Shown one piece after another: positions 51,786-60,870 of a stretch of DNA of 64,000 bases. The position numbers and the translations under genes were made by a program. Within the stretch, counting starts at the first letter, position 1. The number at the start of each line of letters is the position of its first letter. The notes under the pieces are model-generated. The model had not been told where the DNA came from, did no database searches, and worked only from the letters and a program-made list of their open reading frames with translations. The stretch is from Amycolatopsis sulphurea (GTDB lineage Bacteria > Actinomycetota > Actinomycetes > Mycobacteriales > Pseudonocardiaceae): contig NZ_PDJK01000002.1 of NCBI RefSeq assembly GCF_002564045.1, positions 806,001 to 870,000 of the forward strand, written 5' to 3'.

Positions 51786-52409
51786 TCACCCGCGGACGTG
51801 GATCCCCAACGTCGTGACAAGCACCGCGGCCTGTTCAGGCGATACGATCGCGCCGGCCACCTTCGCCCGCACCGGATCGAGTGCGGAAAGATCACTCCCC
51901 CGCAGCTCGGCCCGTGTGAAGTCGACGTCCCGCAGCTCCGCCCCGGACAAGTCCGCGTCCGCGAACACCGCACCGGCACAGTTCGCCGCGGTGAGATCCA
52001 CCTCCCGCAACCGCACGCCCTGAAACGTGACGCCATGCAGATCCGCACCGCGCAGATCCACGAACGACCAGTCCCCACCGAGCACACGCAACGGCCGCAG
52101 GTCGCACTCCCGGAACCGGCTGCCCATCAGCTTGCACCCGGTGAATTCGGCGTCGAACAGGTTGCACCGTGTGAACATGCACCCGGTGAACGCAGAATCG
52201 ATGTGCCCCGAAGCGTTGAACCGCACGTTCCCGAACACGCAGTCGGTGAACGTCGTCCCGCGCGTCACGCCCTCGGTGAAGTCGATCTCGTGGAACTCAC
52301 ACCGCACGAAGCGCCGCGCGGCAATTTCGTCCGCGTACCAGTCCTGCCGGCGATACGTACGTTCGTCCACCGTCTCGACCGCGGGCAGCTCCGCATCGTG
52401 TTCAGCCAC
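51786..52409 (-). CDS. Pentapeptide-repeat protein
   Basis: A 207-residue right-handed quadrilateral beta-helix protein. About twenty A(D/N)LXX/F-type repeats run from residue 35 to 190: CEFHEIDFTE, CVFGNVRF, CMFTRCNLFDAEFTGCKLMG, SRFRECDLRPL, DLRGADLHGVTF, VDLTAANCAGAVFADADLSG, AELRDVDFTRAELRGSDLSA. Some members (MfpA/Qnr) mimic DNA and protect gyrase; this one is of similar length but the function cannot be assigned from repeats alone. The ATG at 52409 has a weak upstream site. No partner gene is adjacent. Confidence 0.85.
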   Translation of the reverse strand: MAEHDAELPAVETVDERTYRRQDWYADEIAARRFVRCEFHEIDFTEGVTRGTTFTDCVFGNVRFNASGHIDSAFTGCMFTRCNLFDAEFTGCKLMGSRFRECDLRPLRVLGGDWSFVDLRGADLHGVTFQGVRLREVDLTAANCAGAVFADADLSGAELRDVDFTRAELRGSDLSALDPVRAKVAGAIVSPEQAAVLVTTLGIHVRG

Positions 52410-52656
52410 CCACCAAGCCTAACCTGCGCGCGGGACACGGTCCGGAGGCAACGCAGCTGCCGCCCTGACGCGGTCCGCACTCACCCGAAAGCAGGATTCC
52501 CGGCTGCCCTGGACACCACCGCACATCGCAGCCCGGCCCTGCCCCCAGCCACCTCCCGTTCTTCCCTACGCGTATCCGGTTCAATGCTCTCCGCGACGCG
52601 GCGGCGAACACCACAGCCCGGCAGCGACCGGATCGTGCCCGCCCTACGATGGCCGG

Positions 52657-53733
52657 ATGAGCGAAAGCCGATGGTTCGACGCCTGGGTGCCCTGGCCCGA
52701 ACTCTCGGGCCTGGCTGCAGCCGCAAGCCGGGCCTTGCTGCCGAACGTGCCCGCGGCCCCGGCCGCCGCCGTTCGCCTGGTCACCGAACAACTCGTCGGC
52801 CGACGCCTGACCACGACGGTGGAGGGCCACAAGGTCGGCCTCACCCTGACCGAACTCGACTACCCGGCCGATTCACTGCGGCTCGCGACCGGCCGGGTCG
52901 GCGATGTGCGCATCGTCGCCGAAGACGTCGACTGGCCGGCGCCCTCTTCCCCGGCGGCCCCCTCAGCGGAACACCAGCACGACCCGGCCGGACGGTCGTC
53001 CATGTCCGGAACATCCGGCGCCACCTCCGGTCCGGCACGCAAAACCACCACTGCCCCGAGTATCCGACCCGAGAACGTCGCCGACGAAACGCCGGCCGCG
53101 AGCGACCGAGCCAGTATCGACACCCAGTCATCGCCGAAGACCACAGATCGGCCAGCCTCGGACCAGCGTGGCCCCGCCGCGCCAGCCGAGCCGGCGGTTG
53201 ATCCTGCGGTGGAACGCATTCCGCTGCGCCGCGTGACCCTATGGGCCAAAGACGTGCGATTGCGCGGGCTGCCCTCTCCCGCAGTCGTGCCCACCTCGGT
53301 GGAGCTGCACATCGCAGTGAGCGGAGACGTGGTACGGGAACGAGTCGCCCGAACCCGGCCGGACGTGATCGCCACGCCGCACGCGGAAGGCTTCCGGTTG
53401 CGGTGGCGGAAGCATCCGCGGTGGGGACACCTGACTCTCGTCGCCGGAATCGAGAAATCCAGTGTCGTACTGACGCCCACCACACTCCACATCGGACGGT
53501 GGACGACTCGGCTCGCCCGCCGGATCCGGCCGATCGTGCTGCCACTCCCGGATCTGCCGAAAGGCCTGCGGCTGACCGGAGTCCACCCGGACGAGAACGA
53601 ACTCGTCCTGGCCACCGCAGCCGACGAATGGCCCGGACAGCTCGCCCGGATCCCCTTGCCCGACATACTGAACTGGCTGACCACGGTCGCCATGACCCTG
53701 ACACTGCCTGGATTCGCACGTTTCCTCCCCTGA
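52657..53733 (+). CDS. DUF2993-like (LmeA-type) lipid-binding protein, cytosolic form
   Basis: A 358-residue protein. The N-terminal segment (VRLVTEQLVGRRLTTTVEGH, then LTLTELDYPADSLRLA) and the C-terminal half (LPSPAVVPTSVELHIAVSGD, TPHAEGFRLRWRKHPRWGHL, LPKGLRLTGVHPDENELVL) resemble the two halves of DUF2993 domains, known from the mycobacterial phospholipid-binding LmeA. A disordered Pro/Ser/Thr insert of about 85 residues splits them. There is no signal peptide or membrane helix, unlike LmeA. The ATG at 52657 has CGGATG context and a weak site. Assignment is tentative. Confidence 0.5.
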   Translation: MSESRWFDAWVPWPELSGLAAAASRALLPNVPAAPAAAVRLVTEQLVGRRLTTTVEGHKVGLTLTELDYPADSLRLATGRVGDVRIVAEDVDWPAPSSPAAPSAEHQHDPAGRSSMSGTSGATSGPARKTTTAPSIRPENVADETPAASDRASIDTQSSPKTTDRPASDQRGPAAPAEPAVDPAVERIPLRRVTLWAKDVRLRGLPSPAVVPTSVELHIAVSGDVVRERVARTRPDVIATPHAEGFRLRWRKHPRWGHLTLVAGIEKSSVVLTPTTLHIGRWTTRLARRIRPIVLPLPDLPKGLRLTGVHPDENELVLATAADEWPGQLARIPLPDILNWLTTVAMTLTLPGFARFLP

Positions 53734-54199
53734 ACCAAAAGCGGCACACCCACCGCCCTGTCTTGAGGCCGGTTGCGAGCAAGTGCACCCGCCCGACTCC
53801 TCCAGAGTGCACGAACACGCGTTCGAACGCATCACTCTTTCGGTGCCGATCATCTCCGGCGGCATCAACGAGGGATTCCGGCAGCCAGAGGTTCACTATC
53901 CACAATGGACCGAACGGGCCTCTGTAGCACCGCTTTCCCGGCAAGGCCGGCTCGCAGCGCGAAACCCGTCGCCCAGAAGAATCACTCGATCAGGCAGTAT
54001 TGATCGAGGAAAATCGTTGCTGCACAACAAAAGTCAGAAAATGAGCCGGATCGCAGCCGGTCTGCGCGGCTACTCTCGAAATCGAGCACCACACCGTCTC
54101 CGAGGGGTACGACCAATGAACGCCTTTACCAGCCGATCCCGAAGATCCAGCGCACGAAACGTCTCGACCGCCGCGCGGCGGCGGTCCGTACGGACCGCT
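53734..54199. other. Intergenic region without recognisable gene
   Basis: A 466-bp stretch between the DUF2993-like gene and the cNMP-kinase gene, both of which end towards it. Codon bias is inconsistent, no frame has a plausible start, and no strong hairpin or repeat copy was seen. Confidence 0.4.
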
Positions 54200-55627
54200 T
54201 CAGATCGAGGCCTGTTCCTCCACCGGCAGGCAGATCTCGAACCGCGTGTCGCCGGGCACCGAAGTCACCTTGATGTCGCCCGAATGCCGGTCCGCGATGA
54301 TGCGCCACGAGATGTCCAGCCCGAGCCCGGTTCCCTCGCCCACGCCCTTAGTGGTGAAGAACGGCTCGAAAATGCGCTGCCGCACCTCTTCCGGGATGCC
54401 CGGACCGGTGTCGCCGATCTCCACTCGGATCTGTTGCCCGATCTGCCAGGTACGCAAAGTCAACGTGCCCTGCCCGCCCATCGCGCACACGGCGTTGTCG
54501 ATGATGTTGGTCCACACCTGGTTCAGCTCGGCGGCGTAGGCCGGTATCCGGGCGATCGAGCGGTCGTATTCCTTGACCACCCGGATTCCTTCGCCCAGCT
54601 TGCCGGACATCATCACCAGCGTGGAATCGAGCCCCTCGTGGACGTCGATGAACTGGTGCGGGGCACGATCCATCTGCGAGTACTGCTTCGCGGCGCCGAC
54701 GAGGGTCGAGACCCGGCTGGTGGAATCCTCGATCTCCCCCATGAGCATCTCGGTTTCGAGAGCGTAGGCGAGCCAGCGGATCGCCCCGTCGAGCAGTCCT
54801 TTGCCGACCGATTCCAGTACGTGGTCCAGATTCTCGGCAGTGAGCCCGGCGGCGACGAAGATGTTGGCCAGGTCCCAGCCTTGGTCGATCTCGCGCTCGT
54901 CGAACCAGTCGCCGATCTCGTCCTCGCGGTCGGCCTGCTGCATCGCGCTGAGTTTCGGCGCGTCGGCGACCTGTTTCACGAGCCGCTCCTGGACATCGAG
55001 CAGCAACTCGAGCAGATCGGGGTCGATGTCCTTCTTCGCCAGGATCGCCAGCTTGTGCCGCATCCCGCCGACCCGCTCGCGCAGCGCCGCGGTGGCCCGC
55101 ACCGCGGCCGCGGCGGGGTTGTTCAGCTCGTGCATGAGCCCGGCGGAGAGCTCGCCGAGCGCGACCAGGCGGCGCCGCGAGGACACGAGCGCGTCGTTGT
55201 TGCGCCAGCCGAGGTACATGCCCTCCAGCAGATGCGCGGCCATCGGGAACCAACGACGGAACTCCACCGCGAACTCGGCGGCGGGCAAGGTGAGGAAGGT
55301 CAGGTCACTCACCGCGTAGATAGTCGCGCTGTAGGTCGCCTCGCTGTTCTCGTGGGCGAGGAACTGGGTTGCCCCGCAATAGGACCCCCGCTGATCGGAT
55401 CGCTTGGTCTCGACTTCGGCGCCGGCCACCTGCCGGGTCATCCGCAACGCACCGCCGAGCAGCACGTAGAAGCAGGTCGCCGGGTCGCCCTCGCGGAACA
55501 CCACGGAGTCACCCTTGAACTCCTCGACCGCGGCGTGCTCTTCGATCCAGCCGAGCTGCTCTTCGGAAAGGTGCTCGAACAGGAACAGGCTGCGCAATTC
55601 CTTGCGCGACAGTGCGGGCTCGGTCAC
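54200..55627 (-). CDS. Histidine kinase with N-terminal cyclic-nucleotide-binding domain
   Basis: A soluble 475-residue kinase. Residues 1-140 are a CRP/cNMP-type domain (LFLFEHLSEEQLGWIEEHAA, FREGDPATCFYVLLGGALRM), with a cassette that differs from the canonical one (DQRGSYCGATQFLA). Then comes a dimerisation region whose His box is LGELSAGLMHELNNPAAAA, a helical stretch, and an HATPase (N-box NQVWTNIIDNAVCAMG, G1 VEIGDTGPGIPEE, G2 GEGTGLGLDI). The start overlaps the next gene's stop by 4 bp, so it is paired with the response regulator-reductase fusion. It may couple a ligand or redox signal to the fused regulator. Confidence 0.87.
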   Translation of the reverse strand: MTEPALSRKELRSLFLFEHLSEEQLGWIEEHAAVEEFKGDSVVFREGDPATCFYVLLGGALRMTRQVAGAEVETKRSDQRGSYCGATQFLAHENSEATYSATIYAVSDLTFLTLPAAEFAVEFRRWFPMAAHLLEGMYLGWRNNDALVSSRRRLVALGELSAGLMHELNNPAAAAVRATAALRERVGGMRHKLAILAKKDIDPDLLELLLDVQERLVKQVADAPKLSAMQQADREDEIGDWFDEREIDQGWDLANIFVAAGLTAENLDHVLESVGKGLLDGAIRWLAYALETEMLMGEIEDSTSRVSTLVGAAKQYSQMDRAPHQFIDVHEGLDSTLVMMSGKLGEGIRVVKEYDRSIARIPAYAAELNQVWTNIIDNAVCAMGGQGTLTLRTWQIGQQIRVEIGDTGPGIPEEVRQRIFEPFFTTKGVGEGTGLGLDISWRIIADRHSGDIKVTSVPGDTRFEICLPVEEQASI

Positions 55628-57276
55628 TGTTCCTCCAGGTAACGGTGGACCAGGGTGACGGCCATGGCTCCTTCGCCGACGGCGGAGGCCACCCGTTTCA
55701 CCGACTGCGAGCGGACGTCACCCGCGACGAACACCCCGGGTACGGACGACTCCAGGTAGTGCGGATCCCGGTCGAGAACCCAGCCGGCCGGACGACGGCC
55801 GTCCTCGATCAGATCCGGGCCGGTCCGGACGAAGCCATGCCCGTCACGCAGCATCGCGTCCCCCAGCCATCCCGTGCGCGGGGCGGCCCCGATGAAGATG
55901 AAGAGGTGCCCGGTGTCGAGTGTCTCAGTCGCACCGTTTTCGCAGACCGTGATGGATTCGAGGTGGTCGTTGCCATGAGCTTTGACCACAGTGGTGTGCG
56001 TTCGCACGTGGACGTTGTCCAGGGCCGCGAGCTGCTCGATGAGGTAGTGCGACATCGACGACTCCAGGGAACCGCCGCGTACGAGCAGCGTGACATCGGC
56101 AGCATGCCGGGAGAAGAACACCGCGGCCTGTCCGGCGGAGTTCGCACCACCGACGATGTAGATGTGCTCGCCCTCGCACTCGGGTGCTTCGGTGGCCGCG
56201 GAGCCGTAGTAGACACCTCGGCCGGTCAGCTCCTCGATGCCGTCGGCTTCGAGCGAACGGTAGGTGACTCCGCTGGCGAGGATCACCGAATGCGCGGCGA
56301 TCTCAGAGCCGTCGCCGAAGGTGACCACACGGCTCGACCCTCGCGCCTCCAGGCCGGTGACGTCCCTCGCGGTGAGCACCTCGGCGCCGAACTTCTGCGC
56401 TTGACGACGGGCCCGGTCGGTGAGCTGGGCTCCGGACACCCCGTCCGGGAAGCCGAGATAGTTCTCGATCCGCGAGCTGGTGCCCGCCTGGCCCCCGGTG
56501 GCCTTCCGCTCCACCAGCACCGTGCGGAGGCCCTCCGACGCGCCGTACACGGCGGCGCCCAGCCCAGCCGGACCGCCGCCGATCACCACGAGGTCATAGA
56601 AGTCTTGCGCCGGGCGAGTGGACAGGCCGACGGCGTCGGCGATCTCACCGCCGGAAGGCTGTTTGAGCACCGTGCCGTCCGGGGTGACCACCACCGGAAT
56701 GTCGGCCGCACAGGCGCCGGCGGCCTGCAGGATGCGACCGGCCTCCTCGTCGTCCACGGAATACCACCGATAGGGCACCGCATTGCGAGCGAGGAAGTCC
56801 CGCATCCGGAACGACGGCGCCGAATAGCGGTGACCGATCAGCTTCGTCTCCTCCACCGGGCGGTCGCCGACCGCCAGCCACGCCTCCACCAGCGAGTCGA
56901 TGACCGGGTACAGCTTCTCCTCCGGCGGGTCCCACGGTTTGAGCAGGTAATGGTCGACATCCACCACGTTGATGGCCTGGATCGCCGCGTCGGTGTCCGC
57001 GTAGGCGGTCAGCAGGGCGCGGCGGGCGTTGGGGAACAGATCCATCGCCTTCTCCAGGAAGACGATGCCGTCCATATGCGGCATGCGGTAGTCCGCGAGA
57101 ATGGCCGCGACCGCGTCGCCTCGCAGCTTGATCTCGCGAAGCGCGTCGAGCGCGTCGGCCCCCGAATCGGCGCGGATCACGCGGTAGTCCTTGCCGTAGC
57201 GGCGGCGCAGGTCCCGCGCGACCGACCGCGATACAGCGGGGTCGTCGTCCACGGTCATCAGGATCGGCTGGCTCAC
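55624..57276 (-). CDS. Response regulator fused to thioredoxin-reductase-like FAD enzyme
   Basis: A 550-residue fusion. Residues 1-125 form a receiver (TVDDDPAVSR, phospho-Asp in ILADYRMPHMDG, LLKPW), residues 135-210 a thioredoxin/glutaredoxin-like linker (FLARNAVPYRWYSVD), and 215-550 an FAD/NAD(P)H domain (VVIGGGPAGLGAAVYGASEG, GGQAGTSSRIENYLGFP, IYIVGGANSAGQAAVFF, GVFVAGDVRSQSVKRVASAV). The CXXC of true thioredoxin reductases is absent: the site reads VYYGSAATEAPEC. So it cannot reduce thioredoxin by the known route; it may oxidise NAD(P)H or sense redox state under control of phosphorylation. NCBI names similar fusions response regulator/thioredoxin-disulfide reductase. Confidence 0.88.
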   Translation of the reverse strand: MSQPILMTVDDDPAVSRSVARDLRRRYGKDYRVIRADSGADALDALREIKLRGDAVAAILADYRMPHMDGIVFLEKAMDLFPNARRALLTAYADTDAAIQAINVVDVDHYLLKPWDPPEEKLYPVIDSLVEAWLAVGDRPVEETKLIGHRYSAPSFRMRDFLARNAVPYRWYSVDDEEAGRILQAAGACAADIPVVVTPDGTVLKQPSGGEIADAVGLSTRPAQDFYDLVVIGGGPAGLGAAVYGASEGLRTVLVERKATGGQAGTSSRIENYLGFPDGVSGAQLTDRARRQAQKFGAEVLTARDVTGLEARGSSRVVTFGDGSEIAAHSVILASGVTYRSLEADGIEELTGRGVYYGSAATEAPECEGEHIYIVGGANSAGQAAVFFSRHAADVTLLVRGGSLESSMSHYLIEQLAALDNVHVRTHTTVVKAHGNDHLESITVCENGATETLDTGHLFIFIGAAPRTGWLGDAMLRDGHGFVRTGPDLIEDGRRPAGWVLDRDPHYLESSVPGVFVAGDVRSQSVKRVASAVGEGAMAVTLVHRYLEEQ

Positions 57277-57372
57277 ACAGAACAGCCTACGACTCCGCCA
57301 CGCCCCTGGCGGCGACCAGCAAAAGACCAGGCCCGCACCCGCCAGGGCGTGCGCAGGCTATCCGGATGGTGG

Positions 57373-59049
57373 CTACGGGTAACTCGCCACGTTCACCGGC
57401 TTCGAGCCGTCCGGAGTCTCCTCGCCGAGGTCATTGATCACGTGCGTGATGGTGCCTTGATGGTTGAGCGACACCGTCACCATGTTGTGAAACCGGACAC
57501 CCGGGGTCTCCGGCGCCTCGAACGCATGCTCCCCGGCCACCGACGGGTCGGCGCTGAAGAAGCAGTAGCTGCCCAGCCCCCAGGCCTCGTGCCTGGTCAC
57601 GTCCGGGGCGACCCGGTAGGCGGGGTGGCCGTTCGTCGAACCGTTCCGCCAACCGGCCTGGTCAGGGACGTCGTAGGGCATTTCGTTCTGGAAGAAGTAG
57701 GTGCGCCCGCCTTCGCCGTTCCAGTCCACCTCGGTCTTCTGAAAGTGCTCGACGAACAAGCCATAGGTGATCACGTCGTCGCCGTTCACCACCATCCCGG
57801 TGTCCGCGGTGTTGATGTCCCAGCCGACGTAGCGCACGTCCGCCGCGTGATCGGCACGCCAGATCCACATGTGGTCGCAGATGACGTTGTTGCTGTTGAT
57901 GACGAGGCTCGTGGTCGCCTTGCCCGCCGCCGCGCCGCCGACCCGGAAGAACACGTCGTGCAAGGAGGTCGGGTCCGCCGCGTGGTCGGCTCGCGAGCCG
58001 GGCTGCCCGACCTGCATGAGCGTGTCCGAGTTCGTGGTGCCGGCGTCGAACAGCAGGCCCGCGACCTTCACACCGTCTACGTCGTCCACGTTCATCGCGG
58101 TGATCCCGTCGTCCGGGACGAATGTGGCGATGCCGAGGCCGAGCACCACGGTGTTGGGCCGGGTCACGTGCAAGGGCTGGTCAAGGTGGTACACCCCCGG
58201 AGTGACCAGCAGGTTCTTGCCCGCAGCCAGTGCCGCGTTCATCTCCAGCGCGGTCGCGCCCGGCTTCGCGATGTGGAACTGGTCGACCGGAAGAGAGGTA
58301 CCGGGCGTGGCACCGTTCGCCCAGGTCACACCCGAAGTCTCCGTGCGCAGCGCGGGCACGAAGACCTCATAGTCCCCGGCGTCGTCGAGGTAGAGGAACG
58401 GCTTCTCCCGCACCACTGGCGTGCGGTCGACGGTGGTGTACGGCGGCGTCGGAAAGGTCCCCGCCGGCGCCCCCTCAACCCCCACGAACACCATGTTCCA
58501 GTTGGCCCCGTGCCAGCTGCCGAACTGGGAATCCCGCGAGATCCACTGCTGCTGCGAACCCGAACGGACCTGGCCGTCGATCTTCGTGTCGGAGATCCAG
58601 CCGCCGCTGGACCAGCCTCCGTCGTCGAGCAGAAGGTCACCGTGGAGGTGCATCCGGCGGTACGGGCTGGCCTGCGAGACCGCCCAGCGATCCGCTCCCC
58701 CGGCCGGGTTCACCGACAGGTTCTCCGCACCGCGCCAGAAGTTCTGGGTGGCGTTGTTCGGCGGAAGCCACTCGGCCTCGACGTGCACCGCACCGTTGAT
58801 GGTGACCTCGCCGGGCGTGCTGCCGAGGCCGAGCACCTGGGTGTAGAAGCCGACGTTCACGTCGTTGGCGTAGGTGCCCGGTTTGAACATGACGGCGTAC
58901 CGCTCGCTACCGAACTGGTTCCTCTCCTGCTGCGAGAAGATGCCATCCAATCTGCACTGAATGATCTCGCTCGACATCGACGGATCGAAGATCACGACGT
59001 TCGGCCCCAAGTCCGGCTGCGCAGCCTTCGGAGAAGTTGTGCCACCCAC
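57373..59049 (-). CDS. Beta-helix-like secreted-type protein lacking its signal peptide
   Basis: About 558 residues of a protein type seen in Streptomyces as large secreted proteins, sometimes labelled coagulation factor 5/8 type or adenylyl cyclase. The body is beta-helix-like with repeated segments (GGWISDTKIDGQVRSGSQQQ, ITAMNVDDVDGVKVAGLLFD, HMWIWRADHAADVRYVGWDI, NTADTGMVVNGDDVITYG). The GTG at 59049 opens at VGGTTSPKAAQPDLG, which looks like the start of the mature protein; the upstream frame (to 59205) has no hydrophobic signal sequence. Loss of the 5' end by rearrangement is likely, so the product may be cytosolic or not made. The 3' end (VNVASYP) is complete. Confidence 0.6.
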   Translation of the reverse strand: MGGTTSPKAAQPDLGPNVVIFDPSMSSEIIQCRLDGIFSQQERNQFGSERYAVMFKPGTYANDVNVGFYTQVLGLGSTPGEVTINGAVHVEAEWLPPNNATQNFWRGAENLSVNPAGGADRWAVSQASPYRRMHLHGDLLLDDGGWSSGGWISDTKIDGQVRSGSQQQWISRDSQFGSWHGANWNMVFVGVEGAPAGTFPTPPYTTVDRTPVVREKPFLYLDDAGDYEVFVPALRTETSGVTWANGATPGTSLPVDQFHIAKPGATALEMNAALAAGKNLLVTPGVYHLDQPLHVTRPNTVVLGLGIATFVPDDGITAMNVDDVDGVKVAGLLFDAGTTNSDTLMQVGQPGSRADHAADPTSLHDVFFRVGGAAAGKATTSLVINSNNVICDHMWIWRADHAADVRYVGWDINTADTGMVVNGDDVITYGLFVEHFQKTEVDWNGEGGRTYFFQNEMPYDVPDQAGWRNGSTNGHPAYRVAPDVTRHEAWGLGSYCFFSADPSVAGEHAFEAPETPGVRFHNMVTVSLNHQGTITHVINDLGEETPDGSKPVNVASYP

Positions 59050-59150
59050 GGGGTAAGTCTGAACGATTACGCGTCGGCTGCAGTACAGACGTACTACCGC
59101 GGGGGACGCCGACCTGTCGCCGAACCACCGACCACCCCCGAGGCCGTGCC

Positions 59151-59366
59151 CTACCTCCGGGTCACGAACCACGTCCCGCCGACCGGCGCGGGAACAACCC
59201 ACCACTGCTGGTCAACGCCACGTCCGTCGCCCGAGACATACGTCTCCCTCGCCCGCACCGGAGCAGCCCGTTGCCTTCCACCCGCCTGCGCTGTCCACCA
59301 CCACGCGCATCTGCCGGTCGCCATCACCCATACGGTGAGATCGCCAGCTCTGCGCGTTTGTCCCAA
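59151..59366 (-). CDS. Possible small Trp-rich ORF
   Basis: The frame has coding-like third positions and a Trp-rich sequence (CAWWWTAQAGGRQ, DQQWWVVPAPVGGTWFVTRR), but no clear ribosome site and no known family. The region 59050-59642 otherwise shows no gene. It could be a remnant of the upstream part of the neighbouring gene. Confidence 0.3.
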   Translation of the reverse strand: MGQTRRAGDLTVWVMATGRCAWWWTAQAGGRQRAAPVRARETYVSGDGRGVDQQWWVVPAPVGGTWFVTRR

Positions 59367-59642
59367 CTCAGCTGTACAGCTGCACTACCGCATTCGCGGC
59401 CCGGCCGACTTCCTGCACCCAGATACCCTTGACACTCTAAGTAACGTATTCCTACCCAATGTCACCACCTGCGAACGACGCTCCAGTGGCCAGTCGGGAG
59501 GCCATGCCTGGTTGAAGCAAGTCATGAACATCCCGTTTACCTGCCACGTCACTGTCCGACACCGGCCAGCAGACCCCGCCCGAAGCCGCGCAGGCGCGGG
59601 GTGTACTGTCTTCCCTACGAGATGCGGAGGAAACTTCGCTTC

Positions 59643-59715
59643 GGGGCTATGGCGCAGCTGGTAGCGCACCTCACTGGCAGTGAGGGGGTCAGGGGTTCGA
59701 GTCCCCTTAGCTCCA
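59643..59715 (+). tRNA. tRNA-Ala (anticodon GGC)
   Basis: The 73-nt cloverleaf has acceptor GGGGCTA/TAGCTCC with one G-U pair, D-arm GCGCAGCTGGTAGCGC, anticodon arm CTCACTGGCAGTGAG (anticodon GGC, decoding GCC/GCT), T-arm CAGGGGTTCGAGTCCCCTT and discriminator A. The CCA is not fully encoded (ACCG follows). It is followed by a terminator. The genes beyond it are toxin-like and decayed, so it may mark an island border. Confidence 0.95.
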
Positions 59716-59727
59716 CCGTGACGAAAC

Positions 59728-59768
59728 ACCGCCCTCTGGATGTAAAAGTCCAGGCAGGGCGGTTTTTT
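59728..59768 (+). terminator. Rho-independent terminator after tRNA-Ala
   Basis: ACCGCCCT ... AGGGCGGT hairpin with an inner TGGA/TCCA pair, followed directly by TTTTTT. It ends the tRNA transcript 13-53 nt beyond the gene. Confidence 0.85.
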
Positions 59769-60039
59769 CGTGATACCTCATCATGAGTTTTGCCTCCCCT
59801 GACTTCAGCTACCGTCCAGTAGCTGGAGCAACCTTGGAGCAAGCCCTGACCCCATTTCGCATCGGTGCACAACAGTGCTCCAGAACATGTCGCCGACCCG
59901 GGTGATCTCCTGAAGGTTCTTCAGCGTGCAGCGAGCCGTGTTCGGTGCGTTATTGCGCACAGGCAACGGAGATAGTCACAAGCCGACTTTGCCTGCATCA
60001 CCGACGTCAGCTCCGGTCATTCGTCACCGCCTACGGCAG
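59769..60039. other. Gene-free stretch between tRNA terminator and NB-ARC remnant
   Basis: Codon bias is weak and no frame is convincing. Minus-strand text such as TTGCTCCAAGGTTGCTCC (59830-59850) is internally repetitive. No direct repeat of the tRNA 3' end was seen in the window, so no attachment site pair is claimed. Confidence 0.35.
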
Positions 60040-60740
60040 TTACGACATCGCCGCCAGCGCGAGCGGCAGATACCCCAGGTCCCGCGACAGGTCGTCGCAT
60101 CTTGCCGAACCTGCGGCTGGTCGCCGAGGACCGCCTCCAAGCAGGAGCGAGCCTCGGTTTAACCGGAAACTCCGACCTCCACCCAATGCCTGCCGCGGCC
60201 CCACAACGCCGCGTCCTTCCGCCGAGTGGTCACCAGCACCTGCCCGGCCGCAACCGCCGGAGGCCACAGGCCCTGCAAGTCCGCCGGGCATTGCACGTCG
60301 TCGAGGACCCACCAGACATCTGCGGTCATTGGCGGCCAGCCACTGCAGCAACCGCACCGCGCCCAGTTCCGGGGCCGGGTCTTCCACTCCGGTCACATCG
60401 GCGGCCAACCGCGCGTACGCGGACACGATCGCTTCACGGGAACTGGCGGCAACCCACACCAGCAGGTCCACTTCGCCGGAAGCCTAGGCTCACTCGGAGA
60501 ACTCCGCGGCCAGCTGGATCTTGCCCACGCCGCCGAGCCCGGTCAGCACGCACACGGCTGGACTGCCAGACGTCGAGAGCCCGCAGCGCCCCGATTCGGA
60601 TGCCGGTCGATCGCCCGGAACTGCTGCCGTCGCTGAAATGCGCCCGCCAGCGGCGGCACCACTCCGAACCGGTACCGCTCCGACGAATATCCCCGACGCG
60701 AACAGGCAAAGAGGGCACCGACATGACGAACGGACGGCAG
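60040..60740 (-). pseudogene. NB-ARC/STAND ATPase (TPR-type) gene, frameshifted remnant
   Basis: Pieces of one NB-ARC protein lie in successive frames on the minus strand: FGVVPPLAGAFQRRQQF, then VLTGLGGVGKIQLAAEFSE (P-loop, with Ile for the usual Thr after GK), then DLLVWVAASSREAIVSAYAR, then DVWWVLDDVQCPADLQGLWP and VLVTTRRKDAALWG, and LGYLPLALA near the end. At least three frameshifts or in-frame stops separate them, so the gene is dead. The usual C-terminal repeats are missing. It is typical debris of accessory regions. Confidence 0.7.
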
Positions 60741-60870
60741 CGGTTCGCCGCCACCCAGCCATCTTCCCCAACGGGCCCCGGCGGTGGCGGTCGTAATGCT
60801 CTTGCAACAGGTTCGTCTGCCTATGACACCGGGCGACGGGTGGCCGCCGCACGCGCCATCGCGTGCCGCC

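Noticed and set aside
55612-59664. 1350-codon plus-strand open frame
   Set aside because: Antisense of the response-regulator/reductase and beta-helix genes; no domain and no start signal.
59615-59872. 85-codon minus-strand ORF across the tRNA
   Set aside because: Its text VELRGLEPLTPSLPVRCATS is the well-known false translation of the tRNA-Ala antisense strand.
59716-60039. Integrase or att site next to tRNA-Ala
   Set aside because: No recombinase motif and no repeat of the tRNA 3' end can be found in the window.
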